A stretch of 64,000 nt of DNA from Clostridia bacterium (GTDB lineage: Bacteria > Bacillota > Clostridia > Christensenellales > Aristaeellaceae): the NCBI GenBank assembly GCA_017470145.1, contig JAFUFB010000022.1:62001-126000 (forward strand), in the 5' to 3' direction. Position numbers and translations under genes: made by a program. The notes beneath the pieces were generated by a model. That model worked only from the letters and a program-made list of their open reading frames with translations, was not told the DNA's origin and did not search any database. Positions 45,842 through 54,515 of the stretch are shown one piece after another. Numbering within the stretch: the stretch's first letter is position 1; every line of letters starts with the position of its first letter.

Positions 45842-47344
45842 ATGAAAAAAGCGATGGCCGTCTTTCTTTCTTTATTGATGCTGATGGGCCTCCTGCCCGC
45901 CTGGGCGGAGGAGCTACAGGCCCCGGATTATGTGCTGGAGGGGTATGATGGCGATGGCGCCAATCATGACTGGGAAAACAATCTTTTCTTCCAGCGGATG
46001 CAGGAGGATACGGGGATTCGGTTCGAGTTCCGCCAATACACGGCGGAGGATCAGTGGCAGGCCCGGAAGGAGCTGATCATCCAGGGGGAGGATCTGCCGG
46101 ATGTGCTGTTCAAGGCCGGGCTGACGGACGCGGAAACCCTGGCCCTGGCCGAAGCAGGGCTTCTGCTGGACCTGAAGCCCTATCTGGAGGAATACGCGCC
46201 GGATCTGTGGGCGATTTTGCAGGCCCATCCGGATTATCTGGCGGCCATTACCCTGCCGGACGGGACCATTCCTGCCCTGCCAGGGATCAACGAACTGCCG
46301 GCCAACAATTTGATCTGGATCAATCAGACTTGGCTGAAGAATCTGCGGCTGGAGGTCCCCACCACGGCGGAGGAGCTGACGGAGGTGCTGCGGGCCTTCC
46401 TAACCGGGGATCCGAATCGGAACGGCCGGGTGGACGAGGTGCCCCTGAGCGTGCTGGGCATGTGGGATCTGCGGTTCCTGGCCCATGCCTTTGGCATTGT
46501 GGAGAATGATTATTATGTCTCCCTGCGGGCAGGCAAGGTGACTTCCGCCCTGACCTCGGAGAACAATCGGGCCTTCCTCTCCTGGCTGCATCAGCTGTGG
46601 GAGGAGGAGCTGCTGAGCCATCAGAGCTTTACCACGGTGGACAGCCTGCGCCAGGTGACGGACGAAAAGGCCGCCATCACCTATGGCGTGTTCCTGTCCA
46701 ATTCGCCCCTGACCGTGGTGCCTACCAGCGCCATGGATCAATATGTGGTGCTGGATCCCCTGACCTTTGAGGGCAGCCAGCGCTATCGGGATCTGGTGGG
46801 CCCCCTGACCCGGGGAACCTTCGCCCTGACCAAGGGATGCAAGGAGCCGGAGCGGATGGTGGCCTGGGTGAATCGGCTTTATACCGAGGAAGGCAGCATT
46901 CTGATGCAGGTGGGCAAGGAAGGGGAAGAATTCTTCTGGACTGAGGAAGGCACCTGGGAGTGGATGATGGATTTGCAGACAGTGGCTAGCGATGTGCTGC
47001 CCAATGCAACCCTCAGCGATGGCGGCATTGCCCCCGGTATCATCACCCGGGATTTCCAGCAGAAGTACGAGGATGCTGCCACCGGCCGGCTCATTGGGGA
47101 GATGGTTCGGGTACAGGAATTCGCCGAGACGCCCTATCCTCAGGTGTGGCTCTCCGCGGAGGACGCGAAGGAAGTAGCAAAGCTGCAGGCGGAAATCGCC
47201 CCCTTTGCGGAAAAACGGATGGCGGAATTCATTACGGGGGACGTGGTGCTGGACGATACCAGCTGGCAGGAGTTCGGCCAGGAGCTGGAACGCCGGGGTC
47301 TGGAGGATATGATCGCTATTTGGCAAAAGTATGTGAAGGAATAA
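45842..47344 (+). CDS. Exported extracellular solute-binding protein, sugar ABC type
   Basis: The 500-residue protein starts at the ATG at 45842 with a signal peptide ending LPAWAEE. No lipobox cysteine is present, which is unusual for a Gram-positive binding protein. The body matches family 1 solute-binding proteins: RMQEDTGIRFEF, DLPDVLFKAG, LLLDLKPYLEEYAP and a calcium-binding DPNRNGRVDEVP loop. No permease or ATPase genes are adjacent, so it is an orphan. It lies 43 bases upstream of galK, suggesting a role in sugar uptake. Confidence 0.82.
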   Translation: MKKAMAVFLSLLMLMGLLPAWAEELQAPDYVLEGYDGDGANHDWENNLFFQRMQEDTGIRFEFRQYTAEDQWQARKELIIQGEDLPDVLFKAGLTDAETLALAEAGLLLDLKPYLEEYAPDLWAILQAHPDYLAAITLPDGTIPALPGINELPANNLIWINQTWLKNLRLEVPTTAEELTEVLRAFLTGDPNRNGRVDEVPLSVLGMWDLRFLAHAFGIVENDYYVSLRAGKVTSALTSENNRAFLSWLHQLWEEELLSHQSFTTVDSLRQVTDEKAAITYGVFLSNSPLTVVPTSAMDQYVVLDPLTFEGSQRYRDLVGPLTRGTFALTKGCKEPERMVAWVNRLYTEEGSILMQVGKEGEEFFWTEEGTWEWMMDLQTVASDVLPNATLSDGGIAPGIITRDFQQKYEDAATGRLIGEMVRVQEFAETPYPQVWLSAEDAKEVAKLQAEIAPFAEKRMAEFITGDVVLDDTSWQEFGQELERRGLEDMIAIWQKYVKE

Positions 47345-47387
47345 GTTATACGTGTGGATAGAGAAAGAACATGAAGGAGAAAGAACC

Positions 47388-48665
47388 ATGAGCATCCTGG
47401 AAAAGAAAATCGCCGCCCTGAATACTCCGGAAACAGCGGAGCATCTGGCAAAACTGTACGGCGCGGAAGCAGCGGGCATCCAGCGGGAGCGCTACGCAGC
47501 GCTGATCCGCTCCCATGAGGAAGCCTTTGGTCCACAGGAGGGGCTGACCCTGTTCAGCGCCCCGGGGCGGACGGAAATCGGCGGTAACCATACGGACCAT
47601 AACCGGGGCCGGGTGCTGGCAGCCAGCGTCAATCTGGATACCCTCTGCGCCGCTTCTCCCCGGGAGGACCTGATCGTCCATTTCCACAGCGAGGGCTATG
47701 ATCCCATCACCGTGGATCTCAGGGACACAGCTCCAGTAAAAGCCGAAGAAGGCACCACCGCCGCCCTGGTGCGGGGCGTGGCGGACGGCATGAAGCAGGC
47801 CGGATACAAGATCGGGGGCTTCGACGCGAAGGTAACCTCCACCGTGGCCAGTGGCAGCGGTCTGTCCAGCTCTGCGGCCTTGGAGGTGATGTTGACGGCG
47901 GTGTTCGACGGGCTGTTCAATGATTTCTCCCTGCCCTTTGTAGATCGGGCCCAGATCAGCCGCCGGGCGGAGAACCAGTATTTCGGTAAGCCCTCCGGCC
48001 TGCTGGATCAGATGGCCAGCGCGGCGGGAGGCCTGGTGACGGTGGATTTTGCCGACGAAAAAGCCCCCCAGGTGGAGGCGCTGCAGTATGACTTCGCCAA
48101 GAAGGGCTATGCTCTGGTGGTGGTCGGTACCGGCGGCAGCCACGCGGACCTGACGGATCATTACGCCGCCGTGCCCCGGGAGATGAAGGAAGTGGCCGCT
48201 GGCTTCGGCCAGGAGGTGCTGCGGGGCATTACGGTGGAGGACCTGCTGGCCAAGGCCGGGGAGCTTCGGGCGAAATACTCCGATCGGGCGGTGCTGCGGG
48301 CCTTCCATTTCGTGGCGGAGAACGACCGTGTGCCCCAACAGGTCAGCGCCCTGAAGGAAGACCGGCTGGCGGATTTCCTGGATCTTATTATCGACAGCGG
48401 CCGTTCCTCCTTCCAGTATCTGCAGAATATCTACGCCACCAATGAGGACCAGAGCCTGAGCCTGGCCCTGTGCATGGCGGAGACCATGCTGAGGGGGAAG
48501 GGCGCCTGGCGAATTCATGGCGGCGGCTTTGCCGGCACGACCCTGAACTTCGTGCCCCTTGCCCAGATCCCGTCCTTCGTGGAGACCATGGAGAAGACCT
48601 TCGGCGAAGGCGCCTGCCATGTGCTGAACATCCGGCCTGTCGGTGCGGATATGCTGAAGCTGTAA
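47388..48665 (+). CDS. galK: Galactokinase (GHMP kinase family)
   Basis: The ATG at 47388 follows GAAGGAGAAAG. The 425 residues contain the galactokinase signature GRTEIGGNHTDHNRG, the GHMP ATP motif SGSGLSSSAALEVM, and the C-terminal GGGFAGTTLNF segment. The first motif has IGGNHTDHN where classical galactokinases read LIGEHTDYN; this variant is frequent in Clostridia. The protein phosphorylates galactose (Leloir pathway) or a related sugar. No galT or galE is adjacent. Confidence 0.88.
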   Translation: MSILEKKIAALNTPETAEHLAKLYGAEAAGIQRERYAALIRSHEEAFGPQEGLTLFSAPGRTEIGGNHTDHNRGRVLAASVNLDTLCAASPREDLIVHFHSEGYDPITVDLRDTAPVKAEEGTTAALVRGVADGMKQAGYKIGGFDAKVTSTVASGSGLSSSAALEVMLTAVFDGLFNDFSLPFVDRAQISRRAENQYFGKPSGLLDQMASAAGGLVTVDFADEKAPQVEALQYDFAKKGYALVVVGTGGSHADLTDHYAAVPREMKEVAAGFGQEVLRGITVEDLLAKAGELRAKYSDRAVLRAFHFVAENDRVPQQVSALKEDRLADFLDLIIDSGRSSFQYLQNIYATNEDQSLSLALCMAETMLRGKGAWRIHGGGFAGTTLNFVPLAQIPSFVETMEKTFGEGACHVLNIRPVGADMLKL

Positions 48666-48692
48666 ATCTCCCGCGCGTTCATAAAAAAGTGG

Positions 48693-48721
48693 TTGATTTT
48701 GGCGGACGCTTGTGGTAGAAT
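48693..48721 (+). promoter_or_regulatory. Promoter of rpsB-tsf
   Basis: TTGATT and TAGAAT with a 17-bp spacer, about 103 bp before rpsB. Confidence 0.7.
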
Positions 48722-48736
48722 TCACCCGATTACGCA

Positions 48737-48795
48737 CCTTTCCCCTGCGATGGCTTGTGCCGCAATAGCGGTGGCGGATCGCGAAAGGGGAGAGG
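48737..48795 (+). promoter_or_regulatory. Structured rpsB leader, possible S2 autoregulation site
   Basis: The leader can fold on itself: CCTTTCCCC...GCGAT near 48737-48751 with ATCGC...GGGGAGAGG near 48778-48795, enclosing a smaller GCC-rich hairpin. S2 represses its own operon in some bacteria. The structure here was drawn by eye and is not tested. Confidence 0.4.
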
Positions 48796-48823
48796 GTGGA
48801 AAATAACAAGGAGGGAACCCCTA

Positions 48824-49561
48824 ATGGCAGTCATTTCCATGAAACAGCTCCTGGAAGCCGGCGTGCACTTTGGTCATCAGACCCGCCGGTGGAACCCGAA
48901 GATGGCGCAGTACATCTTCACTGAACGCAACGGCATCTACATCATCGACCTGCAGAAGACCGTTCGCAAGGTGGACGAAGCCTATGCTTTCGTTCGCGAC
49001 GTAGCGATGGAGGGAAAGAGCATCCTCTTCGTCGGCACCAAGAAGCAGGCCCAGGAATCCATCGAGTCCGAAGCCAAGCGCTGCAACATGTACTATGTGA
49101 ACAACCGTTGGCTGGGCGGCATGCTGACCAACTTCCGCACCATCCGGACCCGGATCGATCGGCTGAACCAGATCGACAAGATGGAGCAGAACGGCCAGTT
49201 CGAAGTTCTGCCCAAGAAGGAAGTCGCCAAGCTGCAGCACGAGCGTGAAAAGCTGGAAGCGAACCTGGGCGGTATCCGCGAGATGAAGAAGCTGCCCGGC
49301 GCCCTGTTCGTGGTGGATCCCCGCAAGGAGCACATCGCCGTGACCGAAGCCCGCATCTTGGGCATCCCGATCGTGGGCATCGTGGACACCAACTGCGATC
49401 CTGACGAAATCGATTACGTCATCCCCGGCAACGACGATGCCATCCGCGCGGTTAAGCTGATCGCTGGCAAGATGGCTGACGCTGTGCTGGAAGGCAAGCA
49501 GGGCGAGCAGACTGAGCCCGAAGCGGTCGAAGCCCCCGTGGAAGAAGCCGCGGAAGCCTAA
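48824..49561 (+). CDS. rpsB: Ribosomal protein S2
   Basis: Small-subunit protein of 245 residues. Typical segments are [68 protein letters not shown] and [19 protein letters not shown]. An acidic C-terminal tail extends beyond the core. AAGGAGGG is the ribosome site. It forms the usual pair with tsf. Confidence 0.98.
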   Translation: MAVISMKQLLEAGVHFGHQTRRWNPKMAQYIFTERNGIYIIDLQKTVRKVDEAYAFVRDVAMEGKSILFVGTKKQAQESIESEAKRCNMYYVNNRWLGGMLTNFRTIRTRIDRLNQIDKMEQNGQFEVLPKKEVAKLQHEREKLEANLGGIREMKKLPGALFVVDPRKEHIAVTEARILGIPIVGIVDTNCDPDEIDYVIPGNDDAIRAVKLIAGKMADAVLEGKQGEQTEPEAVEAPVEEAAEA

Positions 49562-49582
49562 TTTCGAATAGAGCTGAACTCC

Positions 49583-49613
49583 ATTTCCTCCGGAAAGCTT
49601 TTCCGGAGGAAAT
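49583..49613. terminator. Perfect 14-bp hairpin between rpsB and tsf
   Basis: ATTTCCTCCGGAAA and TTTCCGGAGGAAAT pair exactly around GCT. No T-run follows. It lies just before the tsf ribosome site and probably tunes the S2 to EF-Ts ratio. Confidence 0.65.
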
Positions 49614-49640
49614 ATTGAGAAAAGAAAGGAATGATAGAAC

Positions 49641-50567
49641 ATGGCAGCTGTAACTGCTTCTATGGTTAAGGAACTGCGCGAGCGCACCAGCGCCGGCATG
49701 ATGGATTGCAAAAAGGCCCTGCTGGAGAGCGACGGCGACATGGAGAAGGCCATTGAGTGGCTGCGTGAAAAGGGACTGAGCCAGGCCGCCAAGAAGGCCA
49801 GCCGCATCGCTGCGGAAGGCGCGGTAGCCCAGTATGTGAACGAAGATGCCACCGTGGGCGTCATCGTGGAAGTCAACTGCGAAACCGACTTCGTGGCCAA
49901 CACCGACAACTTCAAGAATTTCGCCAACAGCGTGGCGAAGCACATCGCCAAGGCCAATCCCGCCGACGTGGATGAGCTGCTGGCTCAGAAGTATGTGGAC
50001 GACGAGAGCAAGACCATCTCTGACATGATCAGCGATGCCACCGTTGCCATCGGTGAGAAGATCACCGTCCGTCGTTTCGAGCGGTATGAGACCACTGGCG
50101 TCATCTCCACCTACATTCACCTGGGTGGCAAGGTGGGCGTCATCGTGGAAGTCAGCGCGGACGACAATGGCAAGAAGAGCGACGATGTGAAGACCTTCGC
50201 TCATGACTTGGCCCTGCAGATCGCTGCGGCCCGTCCCGAGGCTGTGCGCCGCGAGGAAGTGGACGTGGAGAAGCTGAACAAGGAAAAGGAAATCCTGCGC
50301 GCCCAGGCCCTGAACGAGGGCAAGCCCGAGAAGATCGTGGAGCGCATGGTGGAAGGCCGTATCGAGAAGTACTACAAGGAAGTCTGCCTGCTGGAGCAGC
50401 TGTTCGTGAAGGACGGCGAGAAGACCATCAAGGGCCTGATGGCGGAAGTGGCCAAGGCCGCCAACGCTCAGCTGGATGTGGTCAAGTTCGCCCGGTTCGA
50501 GCGCGGCGAAGGCATCGAGAAGCGCAAGGACGACCTGGCTGGCGAAATCGCCGCGATGATGAAATAA
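49641..50567 (+). CDS. tsf: Elongation factor Ts
   Basis: Nucleotide exchange factor for EF-Tu, 308 residues. The N-terminal UBA-like region ([21 protein letters not shown]) is followed by the conserved [13 protein letters not shown] core, and near the C-terminus come the coiled region and the [14 protein letters not shown] segment. GAAAGGAATG is the ribosome site. A terminator follows at 50583-50608. Confidence 0.97.
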   Translation: MAAVTASMVKELRERTSAGMMDCKKALLESDGDMEKAIEWLREKGLSQAAKKASRIAAEGAVAQYVNEDATVGVIVEVNCETDFVANTDNFKNFANSVAKHIAKANPADVDELLAQKYVDDESKTISDMISDATVAIGEKITVRRFERYETTGVISTYIHLGGKVGVIVEVSADDNGKKSDDVKTFAHDLALQIAAARPEAVRREEVDVEKLNKEKEILRAQALNEGKPEKIVERMVEGRIEKYYKEVCLLEQLFVKDGEKTIKGLMAEVAKAANAQLDVVKFARFERGEGIEKRKDDLAGEIAAMMK

Positions 50568-50582
50568 TTCATTGCTTTTTCA

Positions 50583-50608
50583 AGAGGAACCCGCAAGGGT
50601 TCCTTTTT
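50583..50608 (+). terminator. Terminator after tsf
   Basis: AGGAACCC GCAA GGGTTCCT stem-loop followed by TTTT. Confidence 0.85.
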
Positions 50609-50626
50609 AGCGTTCTAAACCCAAAA

Positions 50627-50648
50627 GCTCCCCGCGAAGCGGGGGAGC
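50627..50648. repeat. GC-rich intergenic hairpin (dispersed family)
   Basis: GCTCCCCGC GAA GCGGGGGAGC, an imperfect stem with one bulge, followed by A-runs. It is of the same type as 45623 and 54447. Confidence 0.6.
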
Positions 50649-50698
50649 AAAAACCAAAGTATTGAATCTAAAGATTTGAAAAAAACGGGAGTAATTTG

Positions 50699-52615
50699 AT
50701 GAATTGGCCCTATGTCAATGAGGCGGGAGCGCTAAAAGAGGAAAAATGCGATGTGCTGGTGCTGGGGGGCGGCTTGGCCGGCCTCCATGCCGCCATCGCC
50801 GCCCGCAGGCACGGCGCGGAGGTCACCTTGCTGGAGAAGGGCAACGCCAATCGCTCTGGCGCGGCGGGCACGGGCTTTGACCATTGGGAAATGGCTTGCA
50901 CCAACCCGGGCTGCAGGGTGACGCCGGAGGAGATGACCCTGGCCCTGGAGGAGGAGCAGGACTATTTTTCCAATGCCATCGGCCATTACATCGAGACCAG
51001 GGAAGGCTGGGACCGGCTGCTGGATATCGAACAATTCGGCGGAAAGATTCGGGACACTGAAGGAGAATTCGCCGGCCAGCCCTTCCGGGATGAAAAGACG
51101 GGCTTGCTCTATGCCTATGATTACCATAACCGGTATACCCTCCGGGTTTGGGGCACGGGCTTCAAGCCTGCCCTGGTGCGGGAGGCTCGGCGGCTGGGGG
51201 TTCGGATTCAGAATCGGATCGAAGCCACCACCCTGCTAACCCAGGAAGAGAATGGCGGCCGGCGGACGACGGGAGCCTTAGGCTTTGATACCCGCACCGG
51301 CGCCATCACTATCTACCGAGCCAAGGCGGTAGTCCTGGCCATGTCCCGCCCTGCCCGGGTGTGGCTGTTCCATGGGGATCTGCCGGGCTTGTGCGAATTC
51401 CGGCCCTTCTCTTCCATCGGTTCCGGCCATGCCATGGGCTGGCGGGCGGGGATGGAGTTCACCCTGATGGAAAAATCTGTCCGGGGAGAATTCTCCGCCA
51501 GCGGCCGCTCCTTTCCGCCCTATGGCACGGGGAATAACCATAACACCTGGTACGCCGCCACCCTGGTGGACGCCCGGGGCATGGAAATCCCCTATGTGGA
51601 TCGGGACGGGCGGGAGCTGCGGACCGTGGAGGAGAGATATATGCCCGCTCCGGGGCAGAAATTCTTCCTCAAGGGCGGCGTCATTGATGAGCCCAAGTAT
51701 GAATGGCGGGGCCCGGAAACCCTGCCCTTTGATGAGCTGATACGCCGGGGATATCGTCTGCCCTTCTACGCGGACTTGGGCGCCATGCCGGAGGGGGAGC
51801 GGCGGGTGATTTGGGGTATGATGGTGGGCCAGGAGGCCAAGACCCGGATTCCCATCTATGAGAATTACACCCATCGGGGCTTCGATCCCCAGAAACATCT
51901 GCTCCAGAGCTATGGCACGGGCTGGCAGAGCGCGGCCTTCCTGGATCAGGAGCGGCAGCTCTTCGGCGCCCCGGGAGGCGTCATGCACGATTGGAATTTG
52001 GAGACCAATGTGAAGCATGCCTTCGCCGCTGGGGATATGCTCTATGCCAGCGATTGTGCTGGCCATGCCTGCGCCACGGGATACTGGGCCGGAGAGCACG
52101 CGGCGGAAGCGGCAGAGCGGGCGGACTTCGGCTCGGTGGATCAGGATCTGGTGTGTCGGGAGCAGGAGCGGTTGCTACGCCCCCTGGAGGTGCAGGGTGG
52201 CATCGACTGGCGGGAGGTGAACGCCGCTGCTGCCAAGGCCATGCAGAATTACTGCGGCGGCGTGAAGTGTGAGGATCTACTGATCCAGGGCCTGCAGGCG
52301 ATTCGGAGCCTGAAGGAGGAAAGCCGGCGGATTCAGTGCCGGAATCCCCACGAGCTGACTCGGGCGCATGAGGTCAGCGATATTCTGGAGGTTTCCGAGA
52401 TGATTCTGGAGGCCTGCCGCCTCCGGAAGGCCAGCTGCAAGCCGCTCTTCTTTGAGCGCAGCGACAACCAGGAAGCCCGACGGGAGGAAGAGAACTGCTA
52501 TCTGACCCTGAGGCAGGAGGAAGGGCAGGTTCACCCCGGGCGGAAGCCCCTCCGGTTCTATGGGGATTTGGAAACAAACTATAAAGCGCATCAGCGGGGA
52601 GGCGGGCTGGAATGA
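50699..52615 (+). CDS. FAD-dependent oxidoreductase, AprA/fumarate-reductase-flavoprotein-like
   Basis: The 638-residue flavoprotein starts at the ATG at 50699 (an adjacent TTG is ignored). The dinucleotide-binding motif VLVLGGGLAGLHAAIAA is followed by EKGNANRSGAAG and a FAD-contacting AGDMLYASDCAGHACATGYWAG near residue 445-465. The C-terminal helical domain resembles that of succinate dehydrogenase and adenylylsulfate reductase alpha subunits. The stop overlaps the next gene, a two-cluster ferredoxin, as in AprA-AprB pairs. The substrate is unknown, and no ATP sulfurylase or sulfite reductase is nearby to support sulfur reduction. Confidence 0.8.
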   Translation: MNWPYVNEAGALKEEKCDVLVLGGGLAGLHAAIAARRHGAEVTLLEKGNANRSGAAGTGFDHWEMACTNPGCRVTPEEMTLALEEEQDYFSNAIGHYIETREGWDRLLDIEQFGGKIRDTEGEFAGQPFRDEKTGLLYAYDYHNRYTLRVWGTGFKPALVREARRLGVRIQNRIEATTLLTQEENGGRRTTGALGFDTRTGAITIYRAKAVVLAMSRPARVWLFHGDLPGLCEFRPFSSIGSGHAMGWRAGMEFTLMEKSVRGEFSASGRSFPPYGTGNNHNTWYAATLVDARGMEIPYVDRDGRELRTVEERYMPAPGQKFFLKGGVIDEPKYEWRGPETLPFDELIRRGYRLPFYADLGAMPEGERRVIWGMMVGQEAKTRIPIYENYTHRGFDPQKHLLQSYGTGWQSAAFLDQERQLFGAPGGVMHDWNLETNVKHAFAAGDMLYASDCAGHACATGYWAGEHAAEAAERADFGSVDQDLVCREQERLLRPLEVQGGIDWREVNAAAAKAMQNYCGGVKCEDLLIQGLQAIRSLKEESRRIQCRNPHELTRAHEVSDILEVSEMILEACRLRKASCKPLFFERSDNQEARREEENCYLTLRQEEGQVHPGRKPLRFYGDLETNYKAHQRGGGLE

Positions 52616-52908
52616 TGAAGAAGGAATATCGGGCGGAATACACCCCTGCCAGCGTGAATCCCCTGCGGTTTGACCCGGAAAAGTGCATTGGCTGCAATCG
52701 GTGCGTGGAGGCCTGCCAGATTGATGTTTTCCTGCCCGCGGGGGTCCAGGGAAAGACGCCGGTGGTAGTCTGGCCGGGAGAATGCTGGTATTGCGGGGCC
52801 TGCGTCATGGAATGCCCCAAGCCCGGCGCGCTGGAACTGCGCCATCCCTTGATGAATCAGGCGGCGTTTGTGGACAGAGATTCGATCCGGAAGGAGAAGA
52901 TGTTTTGA
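52612..52908 (+). CDS. Two [4Fe-4S] ferredoxin, AprB-like partner subunit
   Basis: The 98-residue protein holds two cluster motifs: C25, C28, C31, C35 (KCIGCNRCVEAC) and C58, C61, C64, C68 (CWYCGACVMEC). It overlaps the flavoprotein stop by 4 bases, so the two chains are probably made in equal amounts and form an electron-transfer complex. The short insertion between the motifs (VFLPAGVQGKTPVVVWPG) is like that of AprB-type subunits. It overlaps pepD by 1 base. Confidence 0.85.
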   Translation: MMKKEYRAEYTPASVNPLRFDPEKCIGCNRCVEACQIDVFLPAGVQGKTPVVVWPGECWYCGACVMECPKPGALELRHPLMNQAAFVDRDSIRKEKMF

Positions 52909-54347
52909 TGAAACCCTTTGTGCCCTCCAGCTTGATTGAGCGTTATTTTGAGGCCATTAGCCATATCGGCCGGCCCAGCGAACAGGAGAAGGCAGTTAGC
53001 AATTATATCTGCTCTGTGGCCAAGGAGCTGAACTTGAAATATCATCAGGACCAGATGGGAAATGTCATCGTCTGGAAGCCGGCCTCCCCGGGACGGGAAG
53101 GGGAGCCGGCGGTGATACTGCAGGCCCATCTGGATATGGTCACGGTCTGCGCGCCCCACACCACCCACGATTTCCTCCGGGAGCCTTTGACCCTGCAGGT
53201 GGATGAAGAAGGAAATCTGCGGGCGAAGGATACCACCCTGGGGGCGGACGATGGATACGGCTGCGCATATATGCTGGGCTGCCTGACGGAAAGCTTTTCC
53301 CATCCGCCCTTGGAATGTGTCTTCACCGTGCAGGAGGAAAACGGCTGCTATGGAGCCCAGGCCCTGGATACCTCCCTGATCTCCGCCCGGCGGATGATCG
53401 GCTTGGACGTTATGGGCCAGGAGATTGAGCATACCTGCTGCGTCTCCTGCTATTGCTCCAATCGAATGATCCTGACCGCCCATCCCCGGATGGAAAAGCG
53501 GGAGGGCCTCCTGGTGAAGGCTCGGCTGACGGGGATTCAGCCCGTGCGCAGCGTCATGATCGTTCATCCGGAGCGGGGGAACGCCATCAAGCTGCTGACC
53601 CGGCTGCTGCGAAAGCTTCCCAGGGAGCTGTATATGATCGAGATGCGTGGGGGAGAGGCGGAAAACTATAATCCCGTGGCCTGCGAGACCAGCTTCCTGA
53701 TGCCGAGAGAGACCGCGGAGGCGGAGGTGCGCGAGGCTCTGGAAAGGGAGCTGAAGCAGATTGATTTTGAAATCAACGAGGGAAAGCAGGAGCTGAAGCT
53801 GGAGCTGGAATTCAGCCCGCAGGAAAGGGAAGCTGTGTCCTGGGAGGAAACCCTTCGCCTGCTAAGAATGATCGACCTTCTGCCCTCCGACACCCAGGAG
53901 ATTCATCCCAAGGAAGATCGGATGATCGCCATCAACAACATTGGCATCGTGGACTGGCAGGGAGAAGCTTTTACCCTGACCATCAGCGATCGGGGCCAGA
54001 ATCGAGGCTGCCTGGAGGGCATCGAACGCCGGGTGGCGGATCTCTGCGAGCTGTGCGGCGCTGTATTCCGCCAGGAAGTGCGTTACGCCCCCTGGGATTA
54101 TCGGCCGGATTCCCCCCTGCTGTTGGCGACGGCCAAGCTGATGAAGGAATACTACGGCCAGGAGATGGTGGAAAACATCTGCCCTGGCGGCCTGGAGCTC
54201 TGTGATTTTCTCCCGGGCCTGCCAGGGTTGGATTGCGTCATGTTCGCCCCCATCGGCGATGAATGCCATTCCACCATGGAATGGATGAACCTGGCTTCCT
54301 TCAACCGGGTCTATGGTTTTTTAAAGGAATTGCTGGGAAGAATATAA
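52908..54347 (+). CDS. pepD: Aminoacyl-histidine dipeptidase (M20 family, PepD-like)
   Basis: The ATG at 52908 overlaps the ferredoxin stop (TGATG). The 479 residues match PepD-type zinc dipeptidases: QAHLDMVTV (first metal site), DTTLGADDGYGCAYML, FTVQEENGCYGAQAL and GLDVMGQEIEHTC, where many homologues have 'DSE'. The lid domain (MIVHPERGNAIKLLTRLL) and a final LELCDFLPGLPGLDCVMFAPIG region follow. It may hydrolyse Xaa-His or other dipeptides. Coupling to the flavoprotein pair is unusual and may mean only cotranscription. Confidence 0.88.
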   Translation: MKPFVPSSLIERYFEAISHIGRPSEQEKAVSNYICSVAKELNLKYHQDQMGNVIVWKPASPGREGEPAVILQAHLDMVTVCAPHTTHDFLREPLTLQVDEEGNLRAKDTTLGADDGYGCAYMLGCLTESFSHPPLECVFTVQEENGCYGAQALDTSLISARRMIGLDVMGQEIEHTCCVSCYCSNRMILTAHPRMEKREGLLVKARLTGIQPVRSVMIVHPERGNAIKLLTRLLRKLPRELYMIEMRGGEAENYNPVACETSFLMPRETAEAEVREALERELKQIDFEINEGKQELKLELEFSPQEREAVSWEETLRLLRMIDLLPSDTQEIHPKEDRMIAINNIGIVDWQGEAFTLTISDRGQNRGCLEGIERRVADLCELCGAVFRQEVRYAPWDYRPDSPLLLATAKLMKEYYGQEMVENICPGGLELCDFLPGLPGLDCVMFAPIGDECHSTMEWMNLASFNRVYGFLKELLGRI

Positions 54348-54384
54348 AAGGGAGCAAAAAGCACCCTGCGAAACGGGTTGAAAA

Positions 54385-54424
54385 TGTTTACGCTTGCTAA
54401 TTTATTTCGAAAATGTTGAGCGTT
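54385..54424. repeat. Diverged direct repeat, copy A (duplicate of the MATE gene 3' end)
   Basis: This 40-base stretch is about 80% identical by eye to 54476-54515, which contains the last codons of the MATE gene. Read on the minus strand it would encode TLNIFEIN-stop against the genuine TLSISETN-stop. Confidence 0.65.
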
Positions 54425-54446
54425 CCGCGTTAAGCTCCAAGAAAGA

Positions 54447-54471
54447 GGCACCCCCGCGAAGCGGGGGTGCC
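54447..54471. repeat. GC-rich intergenic hairpin (dispersed family), perfect copy
   Basis: GGCACCCCCGC GAA GCGGGGGTGCC, a perfect 11-bp stem. On the minus strand it is followed by a T-rich CTCTTTCTT, so it may terminate the MATE transcript. Confidence 0.65.
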
Positions 54472-54475
54472 AAAA

Positions 54476-54515
54476 CGTTTAGGCTTGCTAATTCGTTTCA
54501 GAAATGCTGAGTGTT
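54476..54515. repeat. Diverged direct repeat, copy B (3' end of the MATE gene)
   Basis: Partner of 54385-54424; it spans the MATE stop codon and final codons. The copies are separated by the hairpin at 54447-54471. Confidence 0.65.

Noticed and set aside
50699-52908. True dissimilatory adenylylsulfate reductase AprAB
   Set aside because: No sulfate adenylyltransferase, sulfite reductase or electron-transfer complex genes nearby; only architecture and cluster motifs resemble AprAB.
54385-54515. CRISPR-like direct repeats
   Set aside because: Only two diverged copies, one of which is coding; no spacer array and no cas genes.
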